Assembly (NCBI GenBank): GCA_964648695.1
Contig: CAZYLH010000002.1
Span: 13,655-77,654 of the forward strand
Length of the DNA: 64,000 bases
Source of the DNA: UBA4292 sp964648695
Lineage (GTDB): Bacteria; Bacillota; Clostridia; Lachnospirales; Lachnospiraceae
Direction: 5' to 3'
Under the pieces are notes generated by a model. That model did no database searches, had not been told where the DNA came from, and saw nothing but the letters and a program-made list of their open reading frames with translations. Shown piece by piece: positions 50,181 through 58,479 of the stretch. Each line of letters starts with the position of its first letter. Within the stretch, counting starts at the first letter, position 1. Both the position numbers and the translations under genes were made by a program.

Positions 50181-51041
50181 TTATTTTTTCTTCATGCGCT
50201 CCAAATCCTCTTTTGTCACATGAATATGAGTATACAAATGATCTTGGCAGTATTCAAAGCTTCCCTCACATTTGGAGCAGAACCTAAAGACTAAATCGTC
50301 CCCATCGCTGCTGCTCTTTCCGCAGACAGCACAGCGGTGCTTATTGACCCTGATGGGGGCCGCCTTCATTTTTTTCTTAAATTCGCTGCGTCTCTTGACC
50401 TCGCCGGGTCTAAAACGGCTCATATTCCTTGTGGCAAGCATAAAGACAATAACATTTAAAAGTGACACAGCTATCATCACCTTGTCCGCCATGCTACCTG
50501 TCAAGAACATAAGCACATAAACCGCTATTTCAAGCCAGCCTAAAACCTTTGCCTTTATCGGGATGATAAAGAAAAGTAAAAACTGCGCATCCGGAAACGT
50601 AAACGCATAGGCGATAAAGAGAGAGAAGTTGATATATACCGTCCCCACAGTCCTAAGCGATATATCTATCGCTGAGCCGTAAATAGCATAGACGATAAAG
50701 GAAGCTATGATGGTTCCAAGCACTCCGCAGAAGAAATATACATTAAATTTGAACGCTCCCCACACTCTCTCGATGGTTGTCCCTAAAACCCAATATATGT
50801 ATAAGCTAAGGAGTCCAAAGAAGATATTGCTGCTTCCCGGAGGCATGATAAGGAATGTGACAAGCCGCCACACCTCCCCTTTTAAAATACTTTCCGGGCT
50901 CAGAGCCAGATAGGTGTAATACACCGATGCATCATACAAAAAAACAACAAGTCCAATAACATACAGCCCGATGATATACATCATCAGATTTTTGATGGCA
51001 TATCGCCCAAATTTTCGCTCCAGCGTCTCAAACCACTTCAT
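50181..51041 (-). CDS. Rhomboid-like membrane protein with C-terminal zinc ribbon, probably not a protease
   Basis: A 286-aa protein with six predicted membrane helices (between about 18 and 203). The loop GEVWRLVTFLIMP is the conserved rhomboid WR motif region. The serine protease motif GxSG is missing: the corresponding helix reads VYINFSLFIAYAF, and no catalytic His is evident in the last helix. After a basic linker, Cys237/240 and Cys255/258 with Cys265 and nearby His form a zinc-ribbon-like module on the cytosolic side. An inactive rhomboid acting as scaffold or adaptor is the likely reading. It sits between the SDR and lysA. Confidence 0.65.
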   Translation of the reverse strand: MKWFETLERKFGRYAIKNLMMYIIGLYVIGLVVFLYDASVYYTYLALSPESILKGEVWRLVTFLIMPPGSSNIFFGLLSLYIYWVLGTTIERVWGAFKFNVYFFCGVLGTIIASFIVYAIYGSAIDISLRTVGTVYINFSLFIAYAFTFPDAQFLLFFIIPIKAKVLGWLEIAVYVLMFLTGSMADKVMIAVSLLNVIVFMLATRNMSRFRPGEVKRRSEFKKKMKAAPIRVNKHRCAVCGKSSSDGDDLVFRFCSKCEGSFEYCQDHLYTHIHVTKEDLERMKKK

Positions 51042-51097
51042 TTATTCTGCTCCTTTATGCATTCCCTGCGCTCACCCTTACAGCCCATAACTATCCG

Positions 51098-52150
51098 TTA
51101 TTTATTATCCTTTATCATCTTTACTGTTTTACAAATTCCCGCCTTAATATCCGTCTGCGGCTTCCATCCTAAGACTTTCATCTTATCACTGTCAAGTATC
51201 GCGACTGTCGCCTTGCTGTATCCGTCTGCCTCGTTTGCATCTGGTATATCAAATACCACCTTTGTCCCAGCGGCACCAGCGCAAAGCTTTGCAAAATCCT
51301 TTAAGGTTATATCATCTGCGGAAATGTTATAAGCTTCTCCGCTCTCACCCTTTAAAAGCACTGTCAAAAGTCCAGATACAACATCAGCCACATATGTATA
51401 TGAGTAAAACTGATTTCCCGCACTTTTTAGCACGATGTCCTCTCCCGCCACAGCCTTATTGATAAACTGGGAGGAGGCCTTTGTGTCGCTCATCAGCATC
51501 GTAGGACCGTAGACTCTTGAAATTCTTGGTATCACCACGTCAAGCCCACACTGCTTTTTGTATGCCTGGCACAGCGCCTCTCCGCAGCGCTTGCTCTCCG
51601 GATATCCGGCTCTTAGCGTATTGCAGTCTATATACCCAAGATATTCCTCATTAAACTTATCTACATCGCCGCGGTTCTCACCGTAAATCTCTACGCTTGA
51701 TGCAAAGAGGAAACGCTTGGTGTTATGCTCTGCCGCATATCTTAAGAGGTTGTCCGTACCGATGATGTTCGTTGTGATGGTTCCGATCGGGTCACTCGAA
51801 TATGCTACTGGGTGAGTGTTACTTGCAAGGTGCAGTATATAGTCCACCCTGCCAAGGTCTTTTTCCAGCGGTTTATTTATATCATATGAGATAAACTCAA
51901 AATTTTTGCTGTCATAACAGTATCCAAAGCGCGCCTTAGCTTTCTTTTCATCCCGTCCGATAGCATAGACCTTACAGTTAAGTGCATCTGTCGTGTTTTT
52001 GTACATAATAGCATCTATCAAAAAGAGCCCTATCATGCCCGTTGCACCGGAAATCAACATGGTCTTATTCGATAACTTTTCCCAGGGTAAAGGAAGGCCA
52101 GAAACCAGTTTTAAATCCTCCTGATACAATGAGCTGTCCCGCAAATTCAT
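51098..52150 (-). CDS. NAD-dependent epimerase/dehydratase (extended SDR)
   Basis: A 350-aa sugar-nucleotide-type SDR. The cofactor loop is SGATGMIGLFLID, followed by YILHLASNTHP, FASSVEIYGENRGD and the catalytic YPESK (Tyr-x-x-x-Lys). The specific reaction cannot be read from sequence. It follows the IspD-like cytidylyltransferase by 50 bp, so the two may make and then modify, or prepare, a CDP-linked unit for the wall polymer whose transferases lie at 58.5-64 kb. Confidence 0.85.
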   Translation of the reverse strand: MNLRDSSLYQEDLKLVSGLPLPWEKLSNKTMLISGATGMIGLFLIDAIMYKNTTDALNCKVYAIGRDEKKAKARFGYCYDSKNFEFISYDINKPLEKDLGRVDYILHLASNTHPVAYSSDPIGTITTNIIGTDNLLRYAAEHNTKRFLFASSVEIYGENRGDVDKFNEEYLGYIDCNTLRAGYPESKRCGEALCQAYKKQCGLDVVIPRISRVYGPTMLMSDTKASSQFINKAVAGEDIVLKSAGNQFYSYTYVADVVSGLLTVLLKGESGEAYNISADDITLKDFAKLCAGAAGTKVVFDIPDANEADGYSKATVAILDSDKMKVLGWKPQTDIKAGICKTVKMIKDNK

Positions 52151-52200
52151 CCTCTTCCTCCTAATTTTTTTACGGCCGTCTTTTAAGCCATGTGGGAGGG

Positions 52201-52932
52201 TTACTCCTCTCCCTTCATCTTGCCGTTATCGGCCTCCTTCATCTTTAGCATAGCCTTAAACATCCGCATATCGTCCATAGTCGTAAGCTTTATATTCTTA
52301 TCCGACCCGGCGGCAAAATAGAGGCGCTCACCCAGCTCCACCATCATGGTGTTTGTGTATGATGAGCCATAGATACCTATTTCCTTTTCAAATGCCTCGT
52401 GATATTTTGAATCAAGCAAATCAAAGCGATACGCCTGGGGTGTTGCAACACGGCGCAGTGTCTCCCTGGGTATGTAACTCACGGTAGATTCCTCATCGTC
52501 AATGACAAAAATCTGCTCGTTATATGGCATGGAGGTCACGGCGTTTCCATGTTTTTGGCACTTGACAATCACATCGGAGAGCACCGCTTCTTCCACCATC
52601 GGTCTTATGCCGTCATGGATAACGATGATATCGTCAGGTTTACACTTCCTCTCAAGATTGTACACGCCGTTTCGGATGGATTCCTGACCCGTACTTCCGC
52701 CTGCGACAACCCACTTTAATTTCGTGATGCCATACTGCTTTGCATACGCCCGCAAAACATCATGCCATCCGTCAATACACACAACCTCTATGGCGTCAAT
52801 CTGAGGATGACGCTGAAAGCCCTCCAAGGTATATATGATTATCGGCTTATTTTCAACGTGGATAAACTGCTTTGGGATATCCTGTCCCATCCGCGAACCA
52901 CTGCCGCCCGCAATTACTACTGCTACTGTCAT
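52201..52932 (-). CDS. IspD/TarI-family cytidylyltransferase
   Basis: A 243-aa nucleotidyltransferase. The CTP loop is VVIAGGSGSRMGQDIPKQF, then HDGIRPMV and a late KLTTMDDMRMFKAML. The family includes IspD (methylerythritol phosphate pathway) and TarI (CDP-ribitol for teichoic acids). Adjacent SDR and, in the same run, TagF-like, LicD and TagGH genes favour a role in wall polymer synthesis, but a housekeeping IspD cannot be excluded. It has a promoter at 53032-53060. Confidence 0.85.
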   Translation of the reverse strand: MTVAVVIAGGSGSRMGQDIPKQFIHVENKPIIIYTLEGFQRHPQIDAIEVVCIDGWHDVLRAYAKQYGITKLKWVVAGGSTGQESIRNGVYNLERKCKPDDIIVIHDGIRPMVEEAVLSDVIVKCQKHGNAVTSMPYNEQIFVIDDEESTVSYIPRETLRRVATPQAYRFDLLDSKYHEAFEKEIGIYGSSYTNTMMVELGERLYFAAGSDKNIKLTTMDDMRMFKAMLKMKEADNGKMKGEE

Positions 52933-53031
52933 TATTTCACCTCACAAACCTGATTTATCCCATAAATCAACTAAAATCTCAGAGCCTAAAATGGAAATAT
53001 TCTCATTTTTTCCAAAGCTTTACAATACGCC

Positions 53032-53060
53032 AGTATAGCAAAAAATCCTCACATAGTACA
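53032..53060 (-). promoter_or_regulatory. Extended -10 promoter before the cytidylyltransferase gene
   Basis: Minus strand TGTACT (53055-53060), 17-bp spacer and TATACT (53032-53037) preceded by TGC, an extended -10. The weak -35 lowers confidence. It would drive cytidylyltransferase, SDR, rhomboid-like and lysA genes. Confidence 0.45.
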
Positions 53061-53109
53061 GACTTTATTTATTAAAAAAAGATTTACGGGGCAAGTAGGC
53101 ACCTACTCC

Positions 53110-54042
53110 TTATGCCTTATCTTTCTTAGAAAATGAAGACGTAGCTCTTCCCCTTATTATTATCCGCATTATACCCTCGCTTTTTAGCTCCGAAAGATAT
53201 TTGGTATCCTCTGGAGAAACCTTTTTCATAACCTGCCAGGTAAAGAGCCACAAAAAAACTGTCAGCAGTATGATCCACACAAGCGTGATCACATCTGCAC
53301 TGTAAAGACCAATACTCTGAAGAAGCGTAGGCAGATAATAGCCAAAATAAAATCCCATAATCACCATCAAAAATGAATAGTTTAAAAGCTTTTTGCTTAT
53401 GAGATATATAAGTGCCACCACAGCAAATATAAACGCAGCAAAAACAATTCGCTCAAAAAAGGCAAGCAAATAATCTCCCACCGTAGCGCTAAGGAGCGGC
53501 TCCATATCTGTCAAAAACTGCTCCACATCCTCCGACTCAAGCATCTCTACCAGTCCCTCAAGCCCCACACCGTTTATAGAAACACCTATAAGCCAGTTAT
53601 CAAAGATGCTAAGCTCCACGATAATCGCATCGATAAGCGAAAACCCAAGCGCAAATGTAAAGGCATTTCCAAGTCCGGATTTTTCCGGCTGATATGAAAA
53701 ATATCTATATGCAAGCTCTATGCACAGGACAATAAGAGCGCATTCAATCAAAAGCCACAGTACCTGCCAGATATTTTCAAGCGCGGTTTTCATCCACTCA
53801 TTTTGAATATTTGTAAAGATAAGTGTGCTAAGATACTCCCCGGCATAATCCACCAGATTTATCCACACATTACAGATAATGAAAAAAGACGCAATCCCTA
53901 AAATTATGCCCTTATGACCATCGGGATAAGCGCGTCTTATAAATACATATGCAAGTATCAGCAACAGCGGAAAAAACATCAGTATCAGGCTCATAACACT
54001 GACAGTTAAAGACGATACCGTTCTTGTCAAGTCGTAATCCAT
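53110..54042 (-). CDS. Polytopic membrane protein of unknown function
   Basis: I do not recognise this 310-aa protein. It has about eight hydrophobic segments, starting at about 15-36 and 43-66, with others near 92-112, 126-150, 193-216, 222-244 and 250-272. An acidic loop lies at about 160-182 and a basic C-terminal tail (RGRATSSFSKKDKA) at the end. The arrangement with Glu-containing helices vaguely recalls intramembrane CPBP- or YhfC-like proteases, but no clear motif supports that. It lies 93 bp after holA and 178 bp before the cytidylyltransferase gene. Confidence 0.7.
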   Translation of the reverse strand: MDYDLTRTVSSLTVSVMSLILMFFPLLLILAYVFIRRAYPDGHKGIILGIASFFIICNVWINLVDYAGEYLSTLIFTNIQNEWMKTALENIWQVLWLLIECALIVLCIELAYRYFSYQPEKSGLGNAFTFALGFSLIDAIIVELSIFDNWLIGVSINGVGLEGLVEMLESEDVEQFLTDMEPLLSATVGDYLLAFFERIVFAAFIFAVVALIYLISKKLLNYSFLMVIMGFYFGYYLPTLLQSIGLYSADVITLVWIILLTVFLWLFTWQVMKKVSPEDTKYLSELKSEGIMRIIIRGRATSSFSKKDKA

Positions 54043-54135
54043 AATCCAACCTTTCCCTAACGCCTAAGGCATTCTAAATCCATCCCGAATAAAATAAGCT
54101 TAAGTGTATCAGACTTTTCCTTACCCTTGCTACGT

Positions 54136-55116
54136 TTACGTTCTGTTGCAGATTCTTATAATCGCCGTCTCTACGGCGATTTTTTCGTCCATCCTTCCGG
54201 TCTTTACCAGTTCCTCAAGCTCCACACACATTTTTACATAATCCATCAGCTGTTCATTTGAAAATGCACGGCTTTGCTTTATGGTCTTTGAAACCACAAA
54301 TTCACGCATCTTAAGCTCGTAGGCAATCTGACCTGCCACGCTCCCTGCCGCCGCCATCTCTCGCACCAGCAAAAGCTGATTGCACTGTCTGCCTATGAGG
54401 TAGAGAATTCTCATGGAGGGCTCCCTTAGAGCAAGCAGATCGTAATAGAGGGATAGCGCCGTCTGGGTACGCCCTTCTGTCGCCGCATCTATCATGGAAA
54501 AAACCTGACTGGTCACCTGCTCTGTACAGACCGCCTTAAGATCCTCCATGGTAATCTCGTTGCGCTCTCCCACATAGCAGATCAGCTTTTCTAACTGCGT
54601 CCTCAGGTTTTGCATATTATCCCCTGCGCGCATCAAGAGGGCCTCGCACGCGGGGCGTGATATCTCCTTGCCCTCTTTTTTTAGTATCTGGGATGCCCAG
54701 GCTAAAAGATCCCTGTCAGATGGTTTGTTCATCTCACAGGCATAGCCGTATTTTCCCACGGCTTTATAGAGCTTACTGCGCCTGTCAACCTTTGACTCCT
54801 CAAACACAAGCACCGCCGTTTCAGGTAAAGCTGCTAAAAGCTGCACCCACTCATCGGATGCGGATGAAAAAAGTCCCGTATCAGTTAGCACCGCCAGACG
54901 ATAATCCGAAAAAAAGGGCATGGTCATCAGAAAATCTCTCACCACAGCTGGGTCCGCTCCCTTGCCGTCATGAAGCATTATGTTCATGGTATCATCTCCG
55001 GCAATGGCCTTTGTAAGCTGCGCCTTATAGCTCTTTTTTAGAAAATCCTCCTCGCCGTACAGCAGATATACACGCTTAAAGCTCCCAGCCTTGATATCCG
55101 CGCTTATTACCTTCAT
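54136..55116 (-). CDS. holA: DNA polymerase III subunit delta
   Basis: A 326-aa clamp-loader wrench subunit that opens the beta clamp. The N-terminus (VYLLYGEEDFLKKSY), the PFFSDYRLAVL block and the C-terminal helical collar (ETAIIRICNR) are typical. The AAA-like domain lacks a functional Walker A, normal for delta. It starts on the base before the ABC-F stop codon region, effectively contiguous with that gene. Confidence 0.93.
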   Translation of the reverse strand: MKVISADIKAGSFKRVYLLYGEEDFLKKSYKAQLTKAIAGDDTMNIMLHDGKGADPAVVRDFLMTMPFFSDYRLAVLTDTGLFSSASDEWVQLLAALPETAVLVFEESKVDRRSKLYKAVGKYGYACEMNKPSDRDLLAWASQILKKEGKEISRPACEALLMRAGDNMQNLRTQLEKLICYVGERNEITMEDLKAVCTEQVTSQVFSMIDAATEGRTQTALSLYYDLLALREPSMRILYLIGRQCNQLLLVREMAAAGSVAGQIAYELKMREFVVSKTIKQSRAFSNEQLMDYVKMCVELEELVKTGRMDEKIAVETAIIRICNRT

Positions 55117-56994
55117 CTATGCCAGCTCCTCCCACTCGGCGTAAAGCTCCTCCAGCTTTGCTGTGATTTCCTCTCGCCTCCGGTTTAACTCCATGAGCTT
55201 ATCTACATTTGTAAAAACTTCCTCTTTAGAAAGTTCCTCATCTATATCGGCATTCTCCGCTTCCAGCCTCTCAATGGATTCTTCCACCTGCTTTAAGCGG
55301 TTTTGTCTCTTCCTTATGGCAGCCTGCTCTTCTTTTTGCGCCTGCCAGTCCTGCTTGTTGGATGTGACGGCCCTTTCTTCTAAGGGAGCCCCTGCCGCCT
55401 CCACCTTCTTTTCCAGATAGTAATCGTAATTTCCAAGATATTCCCGAATTCCATCCGGTGTAAGCTCTAGTATCCTGCTTGCAGTCTGGTTTATAAAATA
55501 TCTGTCATGCGAGACGTAGAGCACCGTTCCCGTATAGCTGTTTAGGGCCTTCTCTAAAATTTCCTTTGACATGATGTCAAGATGGTTTGTTGGCTCATCA
55601 AGAATCAAAAAGTTCGCATCTGCAAGCATTAGTTTGGCAAGGGAGACTCTCCCCCTCTCTCCGCCGCTTAAATCACCGATGTGCTTATATACATCGTCCC
55701 CAGTAAAGAGAAAAGCCGCCAGCACATTTCTAATCTGGGTGTTATTCATCCTAGGGTGCTCATCACTCATCTCCTCAAAAAGGGTCTTGTCCATATGCAA
55801 AACTTGATGCTCCTGGTCGTAGTAAGCTATAGTGACCTTTGCCCCAATGCGAATTTTTCCCGCATCCGGAGCAAGCACCTCATTTATTATCTTTAAGATA
55901 GTGGTTTTTCCTGTGCCGTTATTTCCGATAATCGCCACATGCTCTCCGCGCCTTATGGAAAAGCTAAGATCTGAAAAAAGCTCCTGCTTGCCAAAGGATT
56001 TAGAGATACCCTCTACATTTAGTACCTCCACTCCGCTTACTATGGGAGGATTTAACTCAAAGCGCATGACATCATCCGCCATCTGCGGCTTTTCCAAAAC
56101 CTCCATCTTTTCAAGCATCTTTTCGCGGCTTTCCGCCCTTTTTATGGATTTTTCTCTGTTAAAGCTTTTTAGCTTCTCGATAACAGCTTCCTGATGCTTG
56201 ATCTGGGCCTGCTGCTTTAAATACTGCTTCATCGCCGCATCATATAAAGCCTGCTTTTTCTGACCATATGCGGTGTAATTCCCATCAAAAGAGGTGCATT
56301 TCCCAAGCTCTAGCTCCATGACCTTCATCACCACTCGGTCTAGAAAATATCTGTCGTGGCAGACAATAAGGACGCTGCCCGGATATGAGAGCAGATACCC
56401 CTCAAGCCAGGATATGGAGCCCATGTCAAGATGATTTGTCGGCTCATCCAAAAGCAAAAGCTCCGGCTTTGCAAGCAGGAGCTTTCCAAGGGCCACGCGG
56501 GTTTTCTGTCCGCCGGAGAGGGCACTGATCTGCTTTTTAAACTCCTCCTCGCCAAAGCCAAGCCCCTTTAACACTCCCACAGCCTCACTGCGATAGGAAT
56601 ACCCGCCCTTTAAGTCAAACTCATGGTTTAAGCGGTCATATTCCTCTAATACGCTTTCATCCGCCTGCCCCATACTCTGCTCCAGAGTGCGAAGCCTCTC
56701 TTCCATCTGTAGGATATCCGGTTTTGCAGACAGCACCGCCTCATATATCGTATGGTGATCCAAAAGATCCTGATGCTGTGCTAAGTATCCCACAGAGGCG
56801 CCCTTTGCGATTGTGACATCGCCCTCATCCGGCGCCATCTCTCCAACGATAATTTTTAAGAGCGTGGATTTTCCTGCCCCGTTTACACCAACCAGGGCAG
56901 CCTTCTGTTTTTCTTCGATATGAAAAGAAACCGCTTTTAAGACCTCCTGACCTACAAAGGCCTTGCTGACGCGGTTACACGCCAAAATTGTCAC
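55117..56994 (-). CDS. ABC-F family ATPase (ribosome-associated, duplicated ABC protein)
   Basis: A 625-aa soluble protein with two ABC domains. Walker A motifs are GVNGAGKST and GNNGTGKTT, signatures are LSGGQKTRVALGKLL and LSGGERGRVSLAKLM, and the Walker B blocks are LLLLDEPTNHLD and FLILDEPTNHLD. A linker of about 75 residues between the cassettes is the P-site tRNA-interaction motif region, and the C-terminus is a coiled coil. I start at a GTG at 56994 behind GGGGTG, after the M18 gene stop; the ATG at 57018 would overlap that gene and lacks a ribosome site. ABC-F proteins relieve stalled ribosomes; some protect from antibiotics, but nothing here shows that. Confidence 0.92.
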   Translation of the reverse strand: MTILACNRVSKAFVGQEVLKAVSFHIEEKQKAALVGVNGAGKSTLLKIIVGEMAPDEGDVTIAKGASVGYLAQHQDLLDHHTIYEAVLSAKPDILQMEERLRTLEQSMGQADESVLEEYDRLNHEFDLKGGYSYRSEAVGVLKGLGFGEEEFKKQISALSGGQKTRVALGKLLLAKPELLLLDEPTNHLDMGSISWLEGYLLSYPGSVLIVCHDRYFLDRVVMKVMELELGKCTSFDGNYTAYGQKKQALYDAAMKQYLKQQAQIKHQEAVIEKLKSFNREKSIKRAESREKMLEKMEVLEKPQMADDVMRFELNPPIVSGVEVLNVEGISKSFGKQELFSDLSFSIRRGEHVAIIGNNGTGKTTILKIINEVLAPDAGKIRIGAKVTIAYYDQEHQVLHMDKTLFEEMSDEHPRMNNTQIRNVLAAFLFTGDDVYKHIGDLSGGERGRVSLAKLMLADANFLILDEPTNHLDIMSKEILEKALNSYTGTVLYVSHDRYFINQTASRILELTPDGIREYLGNYDYYLEKKVEAAGAPLEERAVTSNKQDWQAQKEEQAAIRKRQNRLKQVEESIERLEAENADIDEELSKEEVFTNVDKLMELNRRREEITAKLEELYAEWEELA

Positions 56995-57010
56995 CTTTTC
57001 ACCCCGCTGG

Positions 57011-58453
57011 TTATGCATGAAGCAAAAATTCTATATATCCCTTTTTCGCCTCATATATATCTGCTTTGCTTACAATCTCCCATGGAGCATGCATGGATAA
57101 AACGGCAATACCGCTGTCAATCACCTGCATTCCTAGGTTTGCCATGATATAGGCGATTGTTCCGCCGCCGCCAGCATCCACACTTCCAAGCTCCGCTGTC
57201 TGAAAGCATACATTGCCATCATCTAAGATCTTTCTAAGCTTTGCCATGTACTCAGCATTTGCGTCATTTGAACCGCTCTTTCCTCTTGAGCCTGTAAACT
57301 TGTTAAAGCACAGACCATGGCCAAGGAAAGCTGCATTCTTCTTTTCAAATGACCTAGCATAAAGCGGATCAAAAGCCCCGCTCACATCCGAGGAGAGCAT
57401 GCAGGAGTTCATCAGCGCACGGCGCAGCTTGATATCCGAGTACTCATCTGTGATAGCGATAAGCTCCGCAACCATATTTTCAAAAAATCTGGAGTGCATA
57501 CCGGTCGCCCCTACGCTTCCGACTTCCTCCTTATCAACCAAAATGCAAACGCCTGTTTTTTCCAGCTCCCCTGCCTCAAGCAGTGCAACAAGGGAGGGGT
57601 ATACGCAAACCCTATCGTCATGTCCATATCCCATAATCATGCTGGAATCTATGCCAAAATCCCTCGCCTTACCGGCAGGAACGATCTCAAGCTCTGCGCT
57701 TAAAAAATCATCCTCATCGATGTCGTATCTATCTGCAAAGAGCTTTAGCATCCTCTCTCTTACAGCCTCTTTAGGATATTTGCAAGCTCCCTCATCTGAC
57801 TCAGCGCTCTCTTTCTTATCAGAAATCTGCTCCCATTCCTCTTTTGAGATCGGCTCATTTCCGATAAGCAAATCAAGCTTTTCTCCCTCAATCACAGTCG
57901 CGGCAGGCTTTCCAAGCTGCTTTGCCGCAAGGTGTATTAAGAGATCCGTAATTCCAAAGACAGGATCGCTCTCATCCTCACCGATGACAACCGGAATAAC
58001 TGTGCCGTCCTTTTTTGCCACAACGCCGTGAATGGCTAAGGGTATCGTCACCCACTGATATTTCTTTATGCCGCCATAATAATGAGTGTCAAGATAGGCA
58101 AACTCATCCTTCTCATACAGTGGCCTTTGTTTTACGTCAATACGAGGAGAATCCACATGGGCTCCTAAAATATTCATCCCCTCCTCAAGCGGGCGCTTTC
58201 CAATCTGAAAGGCGATAAGCTGCTTTCCCATACAGTTTGCATAGACCCTATCCCCCGCCTTAAGCTTTCTTTTTTCTTTGATCGCCTGCTTGATGTCGAT
58301 ATATCCGGCCTCCTCAAGAAGCTTTACCGAAAGGCACACACACTCCCTCTCCGTCTTTGCCTCTGAGATAAAAGCCTTGTAATCCTCTGCCAAATCATTT
58401 ACGGCGCGCAGCTGCGCTTTGTCGTAGTTTTTCCATGCATTTACATTTTTCAT
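57011..58453 (-). CDS. M18 family aminopeptidase
   Basis: A 480-aa dinuclear zinc aminopeptidase, likely dodecameric and cytosolic, removing N-terminal residues (often acidic or neutral) from peptides. Metal and catalytic residues lie in LGAHVDSPR, VDKEEVGSVGATGMHS and SMHAPWEI. The ATG at 58453 follows GAGGAG by 9 nt and is preferred over 58477. It precedes the ABC-F gene by 16 bp. Confidence 0.93.
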   Translation of the reverse strand: MKNVNAWKNYDKAQLRAVNDLAEDYKAFISEAKTERECVCLSVKLLEEAGYIDIKQAIKEKRKLKAGDRVYANCMGKQLIAFQIGKRPLEEGMNILGAHVDSPRIDVKQRPLYEKDEFAYLDTHYYGGIKKYQWVTIPLAIHGVVAKKDGTVIPVVIGEDESDPVFGITDLLIHLAAKQLGKPAATVIEGEKLDLLIGNEPISKEEWEQISDKKESAESDEGACKYPKEAVRERMLKLFADRYDIDEDDFLSAELEIVPAGKARDFGIDSSMIMGYGHDDRVCVYPSLVALLEAGELEKTGVCILVDKEEVGSVGATGMHSRFFENMVAELIAITDEYSDIKLRRALMNSCMLSSDVSGAFDPLYARSFEKKNAAFLGHGLCFNKFTGSRGKSGSNDANAEYMAKLRKILDDGNVCFQTAELGSVDAGGGGTIAYIMANLGMQVIDSGIAVLSMHAPWEIVSKADIYEAKKGYIEFLLHA

Positions 58454-58479
58454 AGTTTTTCGCTCCTCTACATACATCT

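Noticed and set aside
53093..53106. AGTAGG/CCTACT palindrome as terminator of the unknown membrane protein gene
   Set aside because: The 6-bp arms leave a 2-nt loop and no U-tract follows.
57399..58031. 210-codon plus-strand frame antisense to the M18 peptidase
   Set aside because: Ser-rich shadow typical of the opposite frame of a real gene; no family similarity.
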